Assembly (NCBI RefSeq): GCF_013388945.1
Contig: NZ_JACAEH010000027.1
Span: forward strand, 1 to 35,337
Source of the DNA: Nitrososphaera sp.
GTDB lineage: Archaea > Thermoproteota > Nitrososphaeria > Nitrososphaerales > Nitrososphaeraceae
DNA length: 35,337 bases
Direction of reading: 5' to 3'
In this document: piece by piece, positions 6,999 to 16,757 of the stretch
Layout: each line of letters begins with the position of its first letter
Position numbering within the stretch: position 1 is the stretch's first letter
Translations under genes and position numbers: made by a program
The notes under the pieces: model-generated
Databases searched by the model: none
The model's input: the letters and a program-made list of their open reading frames with translations, nothing else
What the model was told of the DNA's origin: nothing

Positions 6999-9164
6999 AT
7001 GGCAAAGGACCCCGTATGCGGAATGGTAGTGGACGAGAAGACTGCCCTCTCCTCTGAGATAGGCAGCAGGACCTTTTACTTCTGCAGCACCAACTGCCTT
7101 AACACTTTTGTAAATCCCGAGAAGGAACTGTCCAAGCTCAAAAAGCGGATGTACGTCGCCGCGTCGGGCGCGCTGGTATTGGCTATTCTCAGGGCTGCCG
7201 TATACCTCGGGCTTGCTTTCGGCGCCGTGACGGTCACCTGGGCTCCGATACCGGATATCCCGTTCCTCACGTGGGGCTTGCTGCTGTTCATCATCGTCAC
7301 GCCCATCCAGTTCATAGGAGGATGGACCTTCTACGTCGGCGCATACGAAGCTGTCAAAAGAAAGACGGCAAACATGGACTTGCTTATTTCCATCGGAACA
7401 CTTGCGGCCTACATCTACAGCACAGTCGTGCTATTTGCGCCCGATGCTCTGCCAGTCAAAGAGCGTGATGTTTACTTTGAAGTCTCTGCTGTGATCATCG
7501 CCTTCGTCCTTTTGGGAAAGTACATGGAAGAAGCCATCAAGAAAAGGAGCTCCGCTTCTGTGAGAAAGCTGCTGGACCTGCGGCCAGCAATGGCCCGGGT
7601 GGTTCGTGGCGGCGAGGAAAAAGAGATTCCGGCATCAGAAGTGGCTGTTGACGACATTTTGGTTGTCAAGCCCGGCGAAAAAATTCCTACTGACGGCGTA
7701 ATAATCGACGGTTCTTCTGCAGTGGATGAAAAGATGATCACCGGCGAGTCGATACCCGCGGACAAAAAGCTTGGTGACCAGGTGATTGGTGCCACCGTCA
7801 ACAAGCAAGGACTGCTCAAGGTGAGAGCAACAAAGGTGGGCAAAGAGACGGCACTTGCACAGATAGTTCACATCGTGGAAGAGGCGCAGGCATCGACAGG
7901 CAAGATCCAGAGGCTCGTCGATTCCGTTTCAGCCAAGTTTGTCCCTGCTGTTGTCGGCGTATCGATCGCGTCGTTTGTGATATGGTATTTCGTAATGGGC
8001 AACTTTGTCATGGGTTTGCTCTCCTTTATCGCTGTCCTGATAATTGCCTGCCCCTGCGCGTTGGGAATTGCAACGCCGGCTGCTTTGATGGTTGGAGTCG
8101 GCAAGGGTGCAGAAGCCGGAATACTGATCCGTGGAGCCGAGTACCTTGAGAGGTCTCAAAAGATCACAGCAGTAGTGTTTGACAAGACAGGCACGCTCAC
8201 AAAGGGAGAGCCGTCAGTCACCGACATCGTCACAGTTTCGGGCAACAAAGAAGAGCTGCTCAGTGTAGCAGGTTCTGCGGAAATGGGCTCGGAGCACCCG
8301 CTTGCGCAGGCGATATTGAAGGAGGCCAAGAAACAGGAAATAAAGCTGCAACCGCCGAAGGATTTCGAAGCGGTCTCCGGCATGGGCGTTACTGCACATC
8401 TTGACGGAAAACGTATTCTGTTTGGCAACAGGAAACTGATGCACAAGTTTGGTATCGATGCAGGTCGCATAGAGCAGAGCATGGAAAAGCTCGAGTCTGA
8501 CGGAAAGACGGTGATGATTGTTGCCAGAGAGAATGAGATACTGGGCCTCATAGCTGTAGCAGACACCATCAAGCAGTCGTCGCCGGCTGCCGTCAAGGCA
8601 TTGAGAGAGCTGAAGGTGGAGACCATCATGCTGACAGGCGACAACGAGAAGACGGCCAAGGCGGTTGCAAGAAACGTTGGAATTGACAGCGTCATTGCAA
8701 ATGTTCTGCCGGCCGAGAAAGCTGCTGTAATCAAGCGGCTTCAGTCAGAAGGCAAGGTGGTCGCAATGGTGGGCGACGGGATAAACGACGCGCCTGCCCT
8801 GGCTCAGGCTGACATAGGGATTGCCATAGGCAGCGGTTCGGATATTGCAAAGGAAACCGGCGGAATAATACTGATTAAAGACGATGTTATGGACGTGGCC
8901 CGCTCTATAAGACTTGCAAGGGCAACTATGAAGAAGATAAGGCAGAACCTCTTCTGGGCGCTGATATACAACACGGCAGGGATCCCAGTTGCTGCAATAG
9001 GATTGCTTAGTCCGATAATAGCTGCTGCCGCCATGGCTCTGAGCTCGATTTCAGTAATTGCCAACTCATCGCTACTCAAGAGGTTGAAGATTATTGAAAA
9101 AGAACAGACCCGTCCGACTGCAGGAACTGTACAGAGTTTGAAAGAAATGGGCGTAGAGGCATGA
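6999..9164 (+). CDS. copA: CopA-type Cu(I)-exporting P1B-ATPase with N-terminal YHS/TRASH-like domain
   Basis: The 721-aa P-type ATPase begins with a YHS-type metal module (DPVCGMVVDEKTA to FYFCSTNCLNTF, about residues 4-40) instead of HMA domains. It then has paired N-terminal membrane helices, the actuator MITGES, the transport motif Cys351-Pro-Cys353 in IIACPCALG, phosphorylated Asp395 in DKTGTLT, GSEHPLA in the nucleotide domain, GDGINDAPAL, and a last membrane helix with MALSSISVIANS. CPC plus MxxSS marks Cu(I)/Ag(I) export (P1B-1). The TATA box lies about 30 nt before ATG, implying a leaderless mRNA under the shared operator. It overlaps the next gene by ATGA. Confidence 0.94.
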   Translation: MAKDPVCGMVVDEKTALSSEIGSRTFYFCSTNCLNTFVNPEKELSKLKKRMYVAASGALVLAILRAAVYLGLAFGAVTVTWAPIPDIPFLTWGLLLFIIVTPIQFIGGWTFYVGAYEAVKRKTANMDLLISIGTLAAYIYSTVVLFAPDALPVKERDVYFEVSAVIIAFVLLGKYMEEAIKKRSSASVRKLLDLRPAMARVVRGGEEKEIPASEVAVDDILVVKPGEKIPTDGVIIDGSSAVDEKMITGESIPADKKLGDQVIGATVNKQGLLKVRATKVGKETALAQIVHIVEEAQASTGKIQRLVDSVSAKFVPAVVGVSIASFVIWYFVMGNFVMGLLSFIAVLIIACPCALGIATPAALMVGVGKGAEAGILIRGAEYLERSQKITAVVFDKTGTLTKGEPSVTDIVTVSGNKEELLSVAGSAEMGSEHPLAQAILKEAKKQEIKLQPPKDFEAVSGMGVTAHLDGKRILFGNRKLMHKFGIDAGRIEQSMEKLESDGKTVMIVARENEILGLIAVADTIKQSSPAAVKALRELKVETIMLTGDNEKTAKAVARNVGIDSVIANVLPAEKAAVIKRLQSEGKVVAMVGDGINDAPALAQADIGIAIGSGSDIAKETGGIILIKDDVMDVARSIRLARATMKKIRQNLFWALIYNTAGIPVAAIGLLSPIIAAAAMALSSISVIANSSLLKRLKIIEKEQTRPTAGTVQSLKEMGVEA

Positions 9165-10129
9165 CCGCGTCAGAGAACTTCCGCGCGGTGATGAATGCAC
9201 AGTCTAGCATGAAAAATATTGGCTACTGGAAAGAGCATTATGTTATCGAAACAGATGCAGACGAGATTGAAAGAAACAGCAAATTGACGCATTTTGTCTC
9301 GGATGGCAAGAGTTTTGAATTGTTATATTTTGAGAAAGGCAAAGATGCTCCGAACATTCTAATTTCACAGGGATCGGCTGGTCATTCACGTGTATTTGCT
9401 GAGCTCGGTTACCTGATGCATTTACAGGGGTATAACGTATTCATAATGCCAAAGCACGGCGGTTACACGATCAGCAAGCTCGTTGCAAGACATAAAGATG
9501 CACTTCAGCACATTTTAACTAAATTTAATGACAAGATAGGTGTCTATGCCGAAGGGCTTGGCGGTTATGCGACCTTCTATCTGGCATTGGCTCACGGCCC
9601 AATGAAAAGCATGGTATTGGAGAATGCGCCGGCAATTCTCACAGAGAAAAAGTTCCATATCGCGCTTTTTGAAGGTAAAGAACATGCTGCAGAAAGAAGA
9701 AAGAAACTTCTACCTTTAATCAAGATTCTGGCAAAATTGTTTCCAAGAATGACATTGCCCATATCAGTTTATTTGGATTTCAGCGAGCTGATAGATACGA
9801 AGCAAGAAAATCGTGAAATAGAGCGTCGGTTGGTAGAGAGCTTCCTGAAAGACCCTGATTTTGACAGACGGTATCCGCTATCTGCAATTATGTCTCTAGT
9901 TTCAACTTCTCCACCAAACCCCTTGTCCGTGCTTAAGGTTCCGACCATGTTGTTGGTCGCCAAAAGAGGCCTGTTCGCCTCGTATTTGAAAGACCTGTAC
10001 GGCCAGCTTCCGGATATTGAAAAAAGGCTTGTTGAAGTCGACGGTGGTGTGTTTTGGATGTGCTCGCATAAGAAAGAAGCGGTCAGAGTGATATGCGGTT
10101 GGTTCGATAAAACTCTAAAATTAGCTTAG
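9161..10129 (+). CDS. Alpha/beta-hydrolase-fold protein, probably without hydrolase activity
   Basis: The 322-aa protein has the alpha/beta-hydrolase core: ILISQGSAGHSRVFAELGYLMHLQGYNVFIMPKHG and the elbow region YAEGLGGYATFY. The nucleophile position of the usual GxSxGG elbow is Gly132 instead of Ser, so classical esterase chemistry is unlikely. The C-terminal region keeps a late histidine (CSHKKEA). It starts inside the copA stop codon (ATGA overlap), so the two are translationally coupled and it may act with the pump. Its base composition is visibly more AT-rich than the core genes on either side of the block. Confidence 0.72.
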   Translation: MTASENFRAVMNAQSSMKNIGYWKEHYVIETDADEIERNSKLTHFVSDGKSFELLYFEKGKDAPNILISQGSAGHSRVFAELGYLMHLQGYNVFIMPKHGGYTISKLVARHKDALQHILTKFNDKIGVYAEGLGGYATFYLALAHGPMKSMVLENAPAILTEKKFHIALFEGKEHAAERRKKLLPLIKILAKLFPRMTLPISVYLDFSELIDTKQENREIERRLVESFLKDPDFDRRYPLSAIMSLVSTSPPNPLSVLKVPTMLLVAKRGLFASYLKDLYGQLPDIEKRLVEVDGGVFWMCSHKKEAVRVICGWFDKTLKLA

Positions 10130-10150
10130 GATTGCGGAAATAACGGAACT

Positions 10151-10187
10151 GGTACAATTCGCTAAACGTGCGCCGCACTGCATTGCA
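10151..10187 (+). promoter_or_regulatory. Shared operator, copy 3 (TRASH operon promoter)
   Basis: Element I is GGTACAATTCGCTAAA (10151-10166), element II is GCACTGCATTGCA (10175-10187), then a TATA-like AGATAAATAT (10201-10210) and ATG at 10232. The same order and near-identical spacing occur before copA. Confidence 0.75.
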
Positions 10188-10231
10188 CAAGAATCTTTGT
10201 AGATAAATATTCTGCGAGGAAAAGAGGAAGC

Positions 10232-10411
10232 ATGGCAGAACAGGCCAGTTCTGGATTATATTGTGAGGTCTGCGGGATAGATGTCAAACAAGACAACGAA
10301 TTGAAGAGGTTTGGCAAGTTCTTCTGTTCGAAGGAGCACATGGAAATGTACGTAAATGCAAAGCAGCGAGAACTGGGAGCAAGGGAACGACGCCGGTTTA
10401 GAGGCTGTTAG
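10232..10411 (+). CDS. Small TRASH-like metal-binding protein (59 aa)
   Basis: This is a short gene of 59 codons ending in TAG at 10409-10411. The product has Cys11-x2-Cys14 (LYCEVCGI) and then Phe-Cys32-x3-His36 (KFFCSKEHMEMY), the spacing of TRASH/YHS treble-clef metal modules found in archaeal copper chaperones and sensors. The rest is a basic tail (RERRRFRGC). It probably binds copper or zinc and could deliver metal or act as a co-regulator. It opens the operon with UspA, the DUF4352-like protein and the second P1B-ATPase; UspA starts 1 nt after its stop. A TATA box about 31 nt upstream and the shared operator precede it. Confidence 0.82.
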   Translation: MAEQASSGLYCEVCGIDVKQDNELKRFGKFFCSKEHMEMYVNAKQRELGARERRRFRGC

Positions 10412-10412
10412 T

Positions 10413-10910
10413 ATGAAGCTGAAGCGAATCCTTGTGCCGCATGACGGGGGGCAGATGTCCGACAAGGCGCTCCTTTATGCGGAAGAACTAGCCAAGGCGC
10501 TCAATTCGGAAGTCACAATTCTGTACGTCATAGAGGAAATCGAGGTGCCTGCCACCCTGTTGCTTGGAAACGACCGCATCATGATAGCAAAGGCCAGAAG
10601 GTCGATAGCCAGGGAGCTTGAGCAGAAATGGAACAATTTTGTTCAGGGAAAGGTAAGGCTTTTGTCATCAGAGAATGTGAAGGCAACTTCTGAAGTGAGA
10701 GTAGGCGACCCCGGCGAGCAGATTCTAAAGTTCGCCAAGGATAACAAGGTCGACCTCATAGTGATGGGGAGCAGGCGGCTTGAAGGCATGTCAAAGGTGG
10801 TTGTAGCGCTAGGAAGCGTTGCAAGGAAGGTCTCTGAAAGGGCGCCGTGTCCTGTCATGATCATACACTCTTCTCATACACACCCAACATGGGGGATGCA
10901 AGAAGATTGA
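10413..10910 (+). CDS. Universal stress protein (UspA family)
   Basis: The 165-aa single-domain Usp protein starts at ATG 10413 (MKLKRILVPHDGG), two bases after the stop of the TRASH-like gene. It has the classic first strand (ILVPHDGG), DLIVMGSRR, and the ATP-binding end GSVARKVSERAPCPVMII, with G-2x-G spacing approximated by VMGSRRLEG and LGSVARKV. Usp proteins are ATP-binding stress modulators. Here it sits between two metal-related genes, which suggests a metal-stress role. The DUF4352-like gene begins inside its 3' end. Confidence 0.9.
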   Translation: MKLKRILVPHDGGQMSDKALLYAEELAKALNSEVTILYVIEEIEVPATLLLGNDRIMIAKARRSIARELEQKWNNFVQGKVRLLSSENVKATSEVRVGDPGEQILKFAKDNKVDLIVMGSRRLEGMSKVVVALGSVARKVSERAPCPVMIIHSSHTHPTWGMQED

Positions 10911-11986
10911 AGGACGCGGTCCTGATCATACCGGCAGTAGTTGCGGCAACAATAGCAATTGTTCTGGTTGTAGCTAATCCGCTAGCAATGCCTAATGATC
11001 AGTCAACCATAAATGAACTAACATCGCCTACTGAGAACCAGCCGCGAGAAGAAGAGCGGCAGCCCACGCCGGAAGAACCGACCACCATTGGCACAAGCGG
11101 GCCGGCGGTTAAAAACCCGCCAGAGGAGGAACTGGAACAGCATGGTACCATGCCGATGGAGCAATTTGCTGAAAGGACGGGAAAGACAGGCGAAGTGCTT
11201 CATGACAACAGGATGATGGTTGCAGTCAATGGTTACAAGGTCACAGATACAATACCGATAACCGGACCAGACGGCTCCAGTATCAATACCGGATCCGAAC
11301 TTGGAAGCAAGTTCCTCACGGTAGACTTGACGGTCAGAAGCATCACGGGTCATACTATACCGCTTTCACCAAACGTGTTCAAGCTAAAGACAGACGTAGG
11401 TGAAATATTGCCGAGTCCCTCCACGCCTCTGGTAGACGCAGGTCTAAAAAAACTGAATCTCCCAGATGGCCAGGCTGCAAGGTTCTTTGTTGTATTCGAG
11501 GCGCCATACTTTGGAAACGATCTTGTCTTAAAGTATTCTGACCTGACCTCGACTTTCGAAGTTACACTCTCGGATAATGAAGCACGTCCTCCCATCTTGT
11601 CAAGCGAATCGCAGCCTGTTTATAATACGAACCAAACCATGCAGGACGGTTCTCTGCAGCTGCTGGTGACAAATGTAACGCCAGTTAACGATAATGCCAG
11701 CGACGGCGATAAAACTCTATTGAAACTTTCCTTGACGTTCAAAAATACCGGTCAGTCTACAATCAGGGTATACCCGTCCTACGTATTCATACAGGACGAA
11801 GAGCTGTATGTTTATGGTCAGCACGATTCGACTGCCGGTATCCTGTCGTCGCCATTAAGTGTGACCGATCTGGAAGCCGGCGAAAGTGTAAGCGGCGACA
11901 TCATAATCATGATGCCTGCTAATTCTTCGAATTTGATCTTCATGTACACAGGCCCTAACAACTCCTATATCGCAAGGATACCTTAA
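10889..11986 (+). CDS. Membrane-anchored protein with DUF4352-like domains
   Basis: The 365-aa protein has an N-terminal hydrophobic helix (AVLIIPAVVAATIAIVLVV) followed by a Pro/Glu-rich linker (EERQPTPEEPTT). The rest is beta-rich extracytoplasmic sequence in two similar parts, each with a strand pattern like FLTVDLTVRSITGHTIPLSPNVFKL and LLKLSLTFKNTGQSTIRVYPSYVFI. That resembles the DUF4352 immunoglobulin-like fold. The start ATG 10889 overlaps the end of uspA by 22 nt; a TTG at 10907 that overlaps the uspA stop is also possible. The function is unknown. It lies 24 nt before the second P1B-ATPase gene. Confidence 0.75.
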   Translation: MGDARRLKDAVLIIPAVVAATIAIVLVVANPLAMPNDQSTINELTSPTENQPREEERQPTPEEPTTIGTSGPAVKNPPEEELEQHGTMPMEQFAERTGKTGEVLHDNRMMVAVNGYKVTDTIPITGPDGSSINTGSELGSKFLTVDLTVRSITGHTIPLSPNVFKLKTDVGEILPSPSTPLVDAGLKKLNLPDGQAARFFVVFEAPYFGNDLVLKYSDLTSTFEVTLSDNEARPPILSSESQPVYNTNQTMQDGSLQLLVTNVTPVNDNASDGDKTLLKLSLTFKNTGQSTIRVYPSYVFIQDEELYVYGQHDSTAGILSSPLSVTDLEAGESVSGDIIIMMPANSSNLIFMYTGPNNSYIARIP

Positions 11987-12010
11987 TGGTTCTGGTGTGA
12001 TATTAAAAAG

Positions 12011-14497
12011 ATGAAGACTGTTGTCGTAAGCATCGAGGGTATGATGTCCGTGTGCGACGGGCTGGGAGTTGAAAAACGACTTTCGACTCATCCCGGAATA
12101 CGATGTGTTGAAGCTAATTTCCTTAGTGGCACCGCCACAGTCGAGTACGATAAAACCAAGATGAGTTTGGCTGATGTCAAAAAGCTTGTCGCAGAATGCG
12201 GCTATCACTGTGCGGGTGAACATGTTCCCGAACACATCGTCAAGCCGTCGGACCCCCCTCACGATCATTCTGGTGCGCACGATGTCAAGCCCAAGGCCGT
12301 GCAACCTCAATTAGTAAAGGAAGCGCCCCCTGCACCCGGTCCATCAGAGGCAAGAGAACATGTCAGACACGAAATGGCAGGAATGGGAGGTCAGGCTGCA
12401 ATGGCACACGAAATGGGTCACGGAGAGGGAATGTCTATGGAAGCGATGGTCAAAGATATGCAAAGGCGTTTTATTGTAGCCCTTGTCTTTGCAATCCCTG
12501 TCTTCATCTATTCCCCATTGTTCACACAAGTCTTTCAGATTCAGGCTCCTCTGCCGTTTGGAGTCTCCAACGAACTGTTATCCTTCTTTCTGGCATCTCC
12601 TGCAGTGCTCTATGGAGGTTGGGTCTTTTACGTTGGTGCTTGGCGCGCCTTGAAGAATCGCGTTCTCAACATGGCCGTTCTCGTATCGCTATCGGTTTTG
12701 GGAGGATACCTGTTCAGTGTTGGCGCGACGTTCTTCTTTGAATCGGAGGTCTTTTATGAAGCTGCTTCGCTGCTTCTGGTTTTCGTGTTGTTTGGACACC
12801 TTATGGAGATGCGGGCCCGTGCGGGCACCTCTCAGGCTATCCGCACATTGATGAACTTGGCTCCTCCGAAAGCTACTGTGATCCGGGATGGACAGCAGAT
12901 TGAGTTGCCCACCTCAGAAGTTCTCGTTGGCGATATCGTCCTCATCCGGCCAGGGGACAAGATTCCAGTTGATGGTGTTGTAATCGAAGGCTCGTCGGAT
13001 GTGGACGAATCAATGATCACCGGCGAAAGCGTGCCTGTCAAGAAGTCAGTTGAGGATGAGGTGATCGGCGCCACGATAAACAAGACGGGTTCATTCAAGT
13101 TCCGTGCAACCAAGGTGGGAAGAGACACCGCCCTTGCACAGATAGTGAAACTCGTTCAGGAAGCTCAGAACTCCAAGGCTCCATCCCAGAGGCTTGCCGA
13201 CCGCGCATCCCAGTGGCTTGTTATTGCAGCTATTGTGGCATCGCTTGCTACCTTTTTTGTATGGTATGGAATAGCGCTTGAACCACTAGTATTTGCAACT
13301 ACCCTTGCAATTACGGTCATCGTGATCGCATGCCCGGATGCACTAGGATTGGCCACGCCCACGGCAGTTATGGTAGGCACAGGATTAGGTGCCCTAAACG
13401 GCATTTTGTACAAGAATGCTGTTGCACTCGAAGAGGCTGGGAAAATCAACGCTGTTATCCTTGACAAGACAGGAACGCTCACCCTCGGTCAGCCCAAGGT
13501 CGTGGAAATTGTGACTGCAAAGGACGGGCTCTCCGAATCAGAGATTCTCCGCTTTGTTGCCTCGGTAGAGCAAGGAAGTGAGCATCCACTAGCGCAGGCG
13601 ATCCTCGAAAAAGCACGTGAAAAAGGGGCGAGTCTCAGCAAGGTAACAAACTTTGATGCCATCCCCGGCCACGGTATTAGTGCAGTAGTCGACGGTCGGA
13701 GAATATTGATAGGGAATCGAAAGCTCATGCGCGACCGTCAGATTGCCATTACAGAAGTCGACAGTCAAGCCGCAGTCCTTCAGGGAGCAGGCAGGACGGT
13801 GATCATGGCCGGCATAGATGGTCGGCTCGAAGGCGCCTTTGCGGTTGCCGACGCCGTACGCCCAACCAGCAGAGAAGCTGTAAAAAGACTAACATCGATG
13901 GGCATCCAGGTCGCTATGCTGACAGGCGACAACCGAGCCACGGCTGAACGCATCGCCACAGAGCTTGGGATCAAGACGGTCTTTGCAGACGTCCTGCCCG
14001 GAGACAAGGCTGCAAAGGTTCAGGAGCTCCAGACACAGGGAAAGAAGGTAGCAATGGTTGGAGATGGCATTAACGACGGTCCTGCACTAGCTCAAGCAGA
14101 TGTCGGGATCGCAATAGGCGCGGGAACCGACGTAGCCATGGAGACTGCAGATGTGGTTCTCACCAGAAGTGATCCGCTTGATGTTGCAAAAGTGGTTCTT
14201 TTGAGCCGGGCTACACGAAGGAAGATGCAGCAGAACCTCTGGTGGGCCGCCGGTTACAACATGATAGCTTTTCCAATAGCTGCAGGAATTTTGTATCCGG
14301 CGATAGGCCTGATCTTAAGACCAGAAATCGCTGCAATCGCAATGTCAGGTTCATCTCTTGTGGTGGCGCTCAATGCCTTGTCACTCAAGCGCGTGAAGGT
14401 GAAAGAGCTTGTCCCCATGTCGGCCGAAGTGTTGCCTGAAGAAACAGCGCCACCACAAGATTCCAAACCAGGGCGGCATGTACACGTAGGCGCGTAG
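12011..14497 (+). CDS. P1B-type heavy-metal ATPase with CPD motif and His/Met-rich N-terminus
   Basis: The 828-aa protein begins with an HMA-like domain whose CxxC is lost (GMMSVCDG, so Ser13 and Asp16 replace the two cysteines). A His/Met-rich linker follows ([33 protein letters not shown]), and then a full P-type core: [28 protein letters not shown]. The transport motif is Cys441-Pro-Asp443 (IACPDALG), neither CPC nor CPH. The last helix has [17 protein letters not shown], and the protein ends in a short His tail (RHVHVGA). Overall it looks CopB-like, a Cu or other soft-metal exporter. It is the last gene of the TRASH operon and converges with ppsA. Confidence 0.9.
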   Translation: MKTVVVSIEGMMSVCDGLGVEKRLSTHPGIRCVEANFLSGTATVEYDKTKMSLADVKKLVAECGYHCAGEHVPEHIVKPSDPPHDHSGAHDVKPKAVQPQLVKEAPPAPGPSEAREHVRHEMAGMGGQAAMAHEMGHGEGMSMEAMVKDMQRRFIVALVFAIPVFIYSPLFTQVFQIQAPLPFGVSNELLSFFLASPAVLYGGWVFYVGAWRALKNRVLNMAVLVSLSVLGGYLFSVGATFFFESEVFYEAASLLLVFVLFGHLMEMRARAGTSQAIRTLMNLAPPKATVIRDGQQIELPTSEVLVGDIVLIRPGDKIPVDGVVIEGSSDVDESMITGESVPVKKSVEDEVIGATINKTGSFKFRATKVGRDTALAQIVKLVQEAQNSKAPSQRLADRASQWLVIAAIVASLATFFVWYGIALEPLVFATTLAITVIVIACPDALGLATPTAVMVGTGLGALNGILYKNAVALEEAGKINAVILDKTGTLTLGQPKVVEIVTAKDGLSESEILRFVASVEQGSEHPLAQAILEKAREKGASLSKVTNFDAIPGHGISAVVDGRRILIGNRKLMRDRQIAITEVDSQAAVLQGAGRTVIMAGIDGRLEGAFAVADAVRPTSREAVKRLTSMGIQVAMLTGDNRATAERIATELGIKTVFADVLPGDKAAKVQELQTQGKKVAMVGDGINDGPALAQADVGIAIGAGTDVAMETADVVLTRSDPLDVAKVVLLSRATRRKMQQNLWWAAGYNMIAFPIAAGILYPAIGLILRPEIAAIAMSGSSLVVALNALSLKRVKVKELVPMSAEVLPEETAPPQDSKPGRHVHVGA

Positions 14498-14513
14498 CCA
14501 ATACCGATTACAG

Positions 14514-16736
14514 CTAGGTCAACTCTGATATCTCTAGCTCTTTTTCATGCACGGCCATTCGTATTGCATCCACTGCATCTATATTGCAAGAGATGCTCTT
14601 TATTCCATATTTTACCAGAATTTTAGCCATCTCTGAGTCGCTACCGGCCTCGCCACAGATAGAGGTCTCTACGCTGTAGCGGCTGCAGGTATCTATTACC
14701 ATCTTCATCGAACGTAAGACTGCGGGATGGAAGGTAGAAGACAGATTTGCCAGTCTTTCGTTGCCCCTGTCGATGCCCAACGTCAGCTGGGTCAGGTCAT
14801 TTGTTCCAAAGCTCGCAAATGCAATGCCTTCCTTACAAAGCTCTTCAATAATCATCACCGATGCAGGCGTCTCCACCATTATGCCAATTTTTGCTGCATC
14901 AGGCAAACCAACCTCGTGGGCGATCTTTCTGGCTTTTTGAACCTCCTCGGCAGATATCACAAATGGAAGCATGACCTGCAAGTTGGTCAGACCCTCTTCA
15001 TGCATCTTCTTTATGGCACGGAATTCTGACTTTAGTAATTCAGGTTCGTCCAAGCTTCTTCGTATTCCATGCCACCCAAGCATAGGATTTGCCTCTTGCG
15101 GTTCATCCTCACCGCCTTTCAGGTTTTTAAACTCGTCTGACCGCGCATCCAGAGTTCTTACCCAAACAGGTTTCGGACTGAAGGCTTTCGCGATCGGTCG
15201 TATCCCGTCGATCAGGAGCTTTACGTATTCCTCTTGTTTGCCTTCCTTCACCAGCTTGGATGGATGCACTCCGAACTGGGTAATGAGATGCTCTATTCTC
15301 AGCAAGCCAACGCCATCAGCTTTTGGTGCTATTTCATTCAACCCCTGTGCAAAAGCAAGGTTTACCTTCACCTTTGTCCGGGTCATTCCCGCGTGAACTT
15401 CTACAGGCGTTTCAATATCTACTTCAATTCTTCCATCGTAAACAATGCCATCGTATGCGTCAACCGTGACTTCCTGACCGTCTTTCAAAACTGTAGTTGC
15501 CTGTTGAGTACCTACGATCGCTGGAATGCCCATTTCCCTTGAAACGATCGCAGCGTGGGAGGTTCTCCCGCCCAAGTCAGTTATTATCGCTGCAGACCTG
15601 CTCATTGCAGGGACAAGGTCGGGCGAAGTCATGGTAGTCACGATTATGTCTCCCTTGTTGATTTTGGCTACATCGTCCTTGCTTGAAATGATCCTCACTC
15701 TGCCACTGGCAGCGCCTGGAGATGCCCCGACGCCCTTTAAAAGCTGGTTACCTTTGATCCCGACCTTCTTAGTCTTTCCTTTCGTGGTAATTGCGCGTGT
15801 CTGTACTATTGCTATCTTTCCGTTCTCTATGGCAAACTCGACGTCCTGTGGATGGCGATAGTGTCGCTCAAGGGTCAAACCGAATTCTGCAAGATTTAGA
15901 ATCTCTTGTTCCGTCAACACCTGTGCATTAGCCTTGTCCTGCGGCACGTCAAGCTCGACTGTGGTGTTGGAGGCTTGATCGCGTACGCGCATCCTCGTTT
16001 TGTTGGATACTTGTATATCGATAATCTTGCCGTTCTTGTCAACCCTGTACGAGTCAGGCGAGACTTCTCCACCGACTATGCTTTCTCCCAGTCCCCACGT
16101 TGCTTCGATCAGAACCACATCCTCCCCGGTAGTAGGGTCAGCTGTGAACATCACTCCGGACTTGTCTGCCTCGATCATCTTTTGTACTATTACAGAGATA
16201 CTTGATTTGGCGAATCCATGTTTTGCCCGGTAGAAGATCGCGCGTGGCTCAAACAAGGAGGCCCAGCACTTTTTGATCGATTCGACCAATTCATCTGAGC
16301 CCTTCACGTTAAGGAAACTGGCCTGTTGTCCTGCGAAAGAAGCAGTTGGCAGATCTTCAGCAGTGGCCGAACTTCGGACTGCAACCAGTGGCAAACTGCT
16401 GTCAGAAGTAGCTGAATCAGGCAGGCTCTTGTAAGCTTCATCAACTTTTAACCTGACCTCAGGAGGCATCTCGTAGGAGAGGATCATGGCCTTTATCTCC
16501 TTTGAGGCATCCAGCAGCTTTGCGGTATCGTCAACGTTGATGCTGCTGATAATTAGTCCTATTTTCTTGCCAAGGTCGTGCATTCGCATCAGCAGGTCGA
16601 ATGAGGCGGTAGTCACAGCAAAGCCGGGAGGTACCGGGATGCCCAGCTTGAGCATTTCTCCAAGGTTCGCTCCCTTGCCGCCGGCAATTCTTAGATCATC
16701 TTTGCCTATTTGATCGAGCCGGACAACGTAATCCAC
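14514..16736 (-). CDS. ppsA: Phosphoenolpyruvate synthase (pyruvate, water dikinase)
   Basis: PpsA makes PEP from pyruvate and ATP, releasing AMP and phosphate, the entry step of gluconeogenesis. The 740-aa protein has the ATP-grasp N-terminus (AGGKGANLGEMLKLGIPVPPGF, VRSSATAEDLP), the swivelling phosphohistidine domain with His394 (GGRTSHAAIVSREMG), and the C-terminal PEP-binding barrel (GTNDLTQLTLGIDR, SICGEAGSD). The start is GTG 16736 with a TATA box (TTTTATAGG) 26 nt upstream. Copy 4 of the shared operator overlaps the promoter, which is unexpected for a central metabolic gene. Confidence 0.93.
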   Translation of the reverse strand: MDYVVRLDQIGKDDLRIAGGKGANLGEMLKLGIPVPPGFAVTTASFDLLMRMHDLGKKIGLIISSINVDDTAKLLDASKEIKAMILSYEMPPEVRLKVDEAYKSLPDSATSDSSLPLVAVRSSATAEDLPTASFAGQQASFLNVKGSDELVESIKKCWASLFEPRAIFYRAKHGFAKSSISVIVQKMIEADKSGVMFTADPTTGEDVVLIEATWGLGESIVGGEVSPDSYRVDKNGKIIDIQVSNKTRMRVRDQASNTTVELDVPQDKANAQVLTEQEILNLAEFGLTLERHYRHPQDVEFAIENGKIAIVQTRAITTKGKTKKVGIKGNQLLKGVGASPGAASGRVRIISSKDDVAKINKGDIIVTTMTSPDLVPAMSRSAAIITDLGGRTSHAAIVSREMGIPAIVGTQQATTVLKDGQEVTVDAYDGIVYDGRIEVDIETPVEVHAGMTRTKVKVNLAFAQGLNEIAPKADGVGLLRIEHLITQFGVHPSKLVKEGKQEEYVKLLIDGIRPIAKAFSPKPVWVRTLDARSDEFKNLKGGEDEPQEANPMLGWHGIRRSLDEPELLKSEFRAIKKMHEEGLTNLQVMLPFVISAEEVQKARKIAHEVGLPDAAKIGIMVETPASVMIIEELCKEGIAFASFGTNDLTQLTLGIDRGNERLANLSSTFHPAVLRSMKMVIDTCSRYSVETSICGEAGSDSEMAKILVKYGIKSISCNIDAVDAIRMAVHEKELEISELT

Positions 16737-16757
16737 AGAATGCCATTATGTCTGCAA

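Noticed and set aside
8156-8734. 192-aa reverse-strand reading frame
   Set aside because: It is antisense to the copA core with low-complexity Ser/Ala composition; it is a shadow of a real gene.
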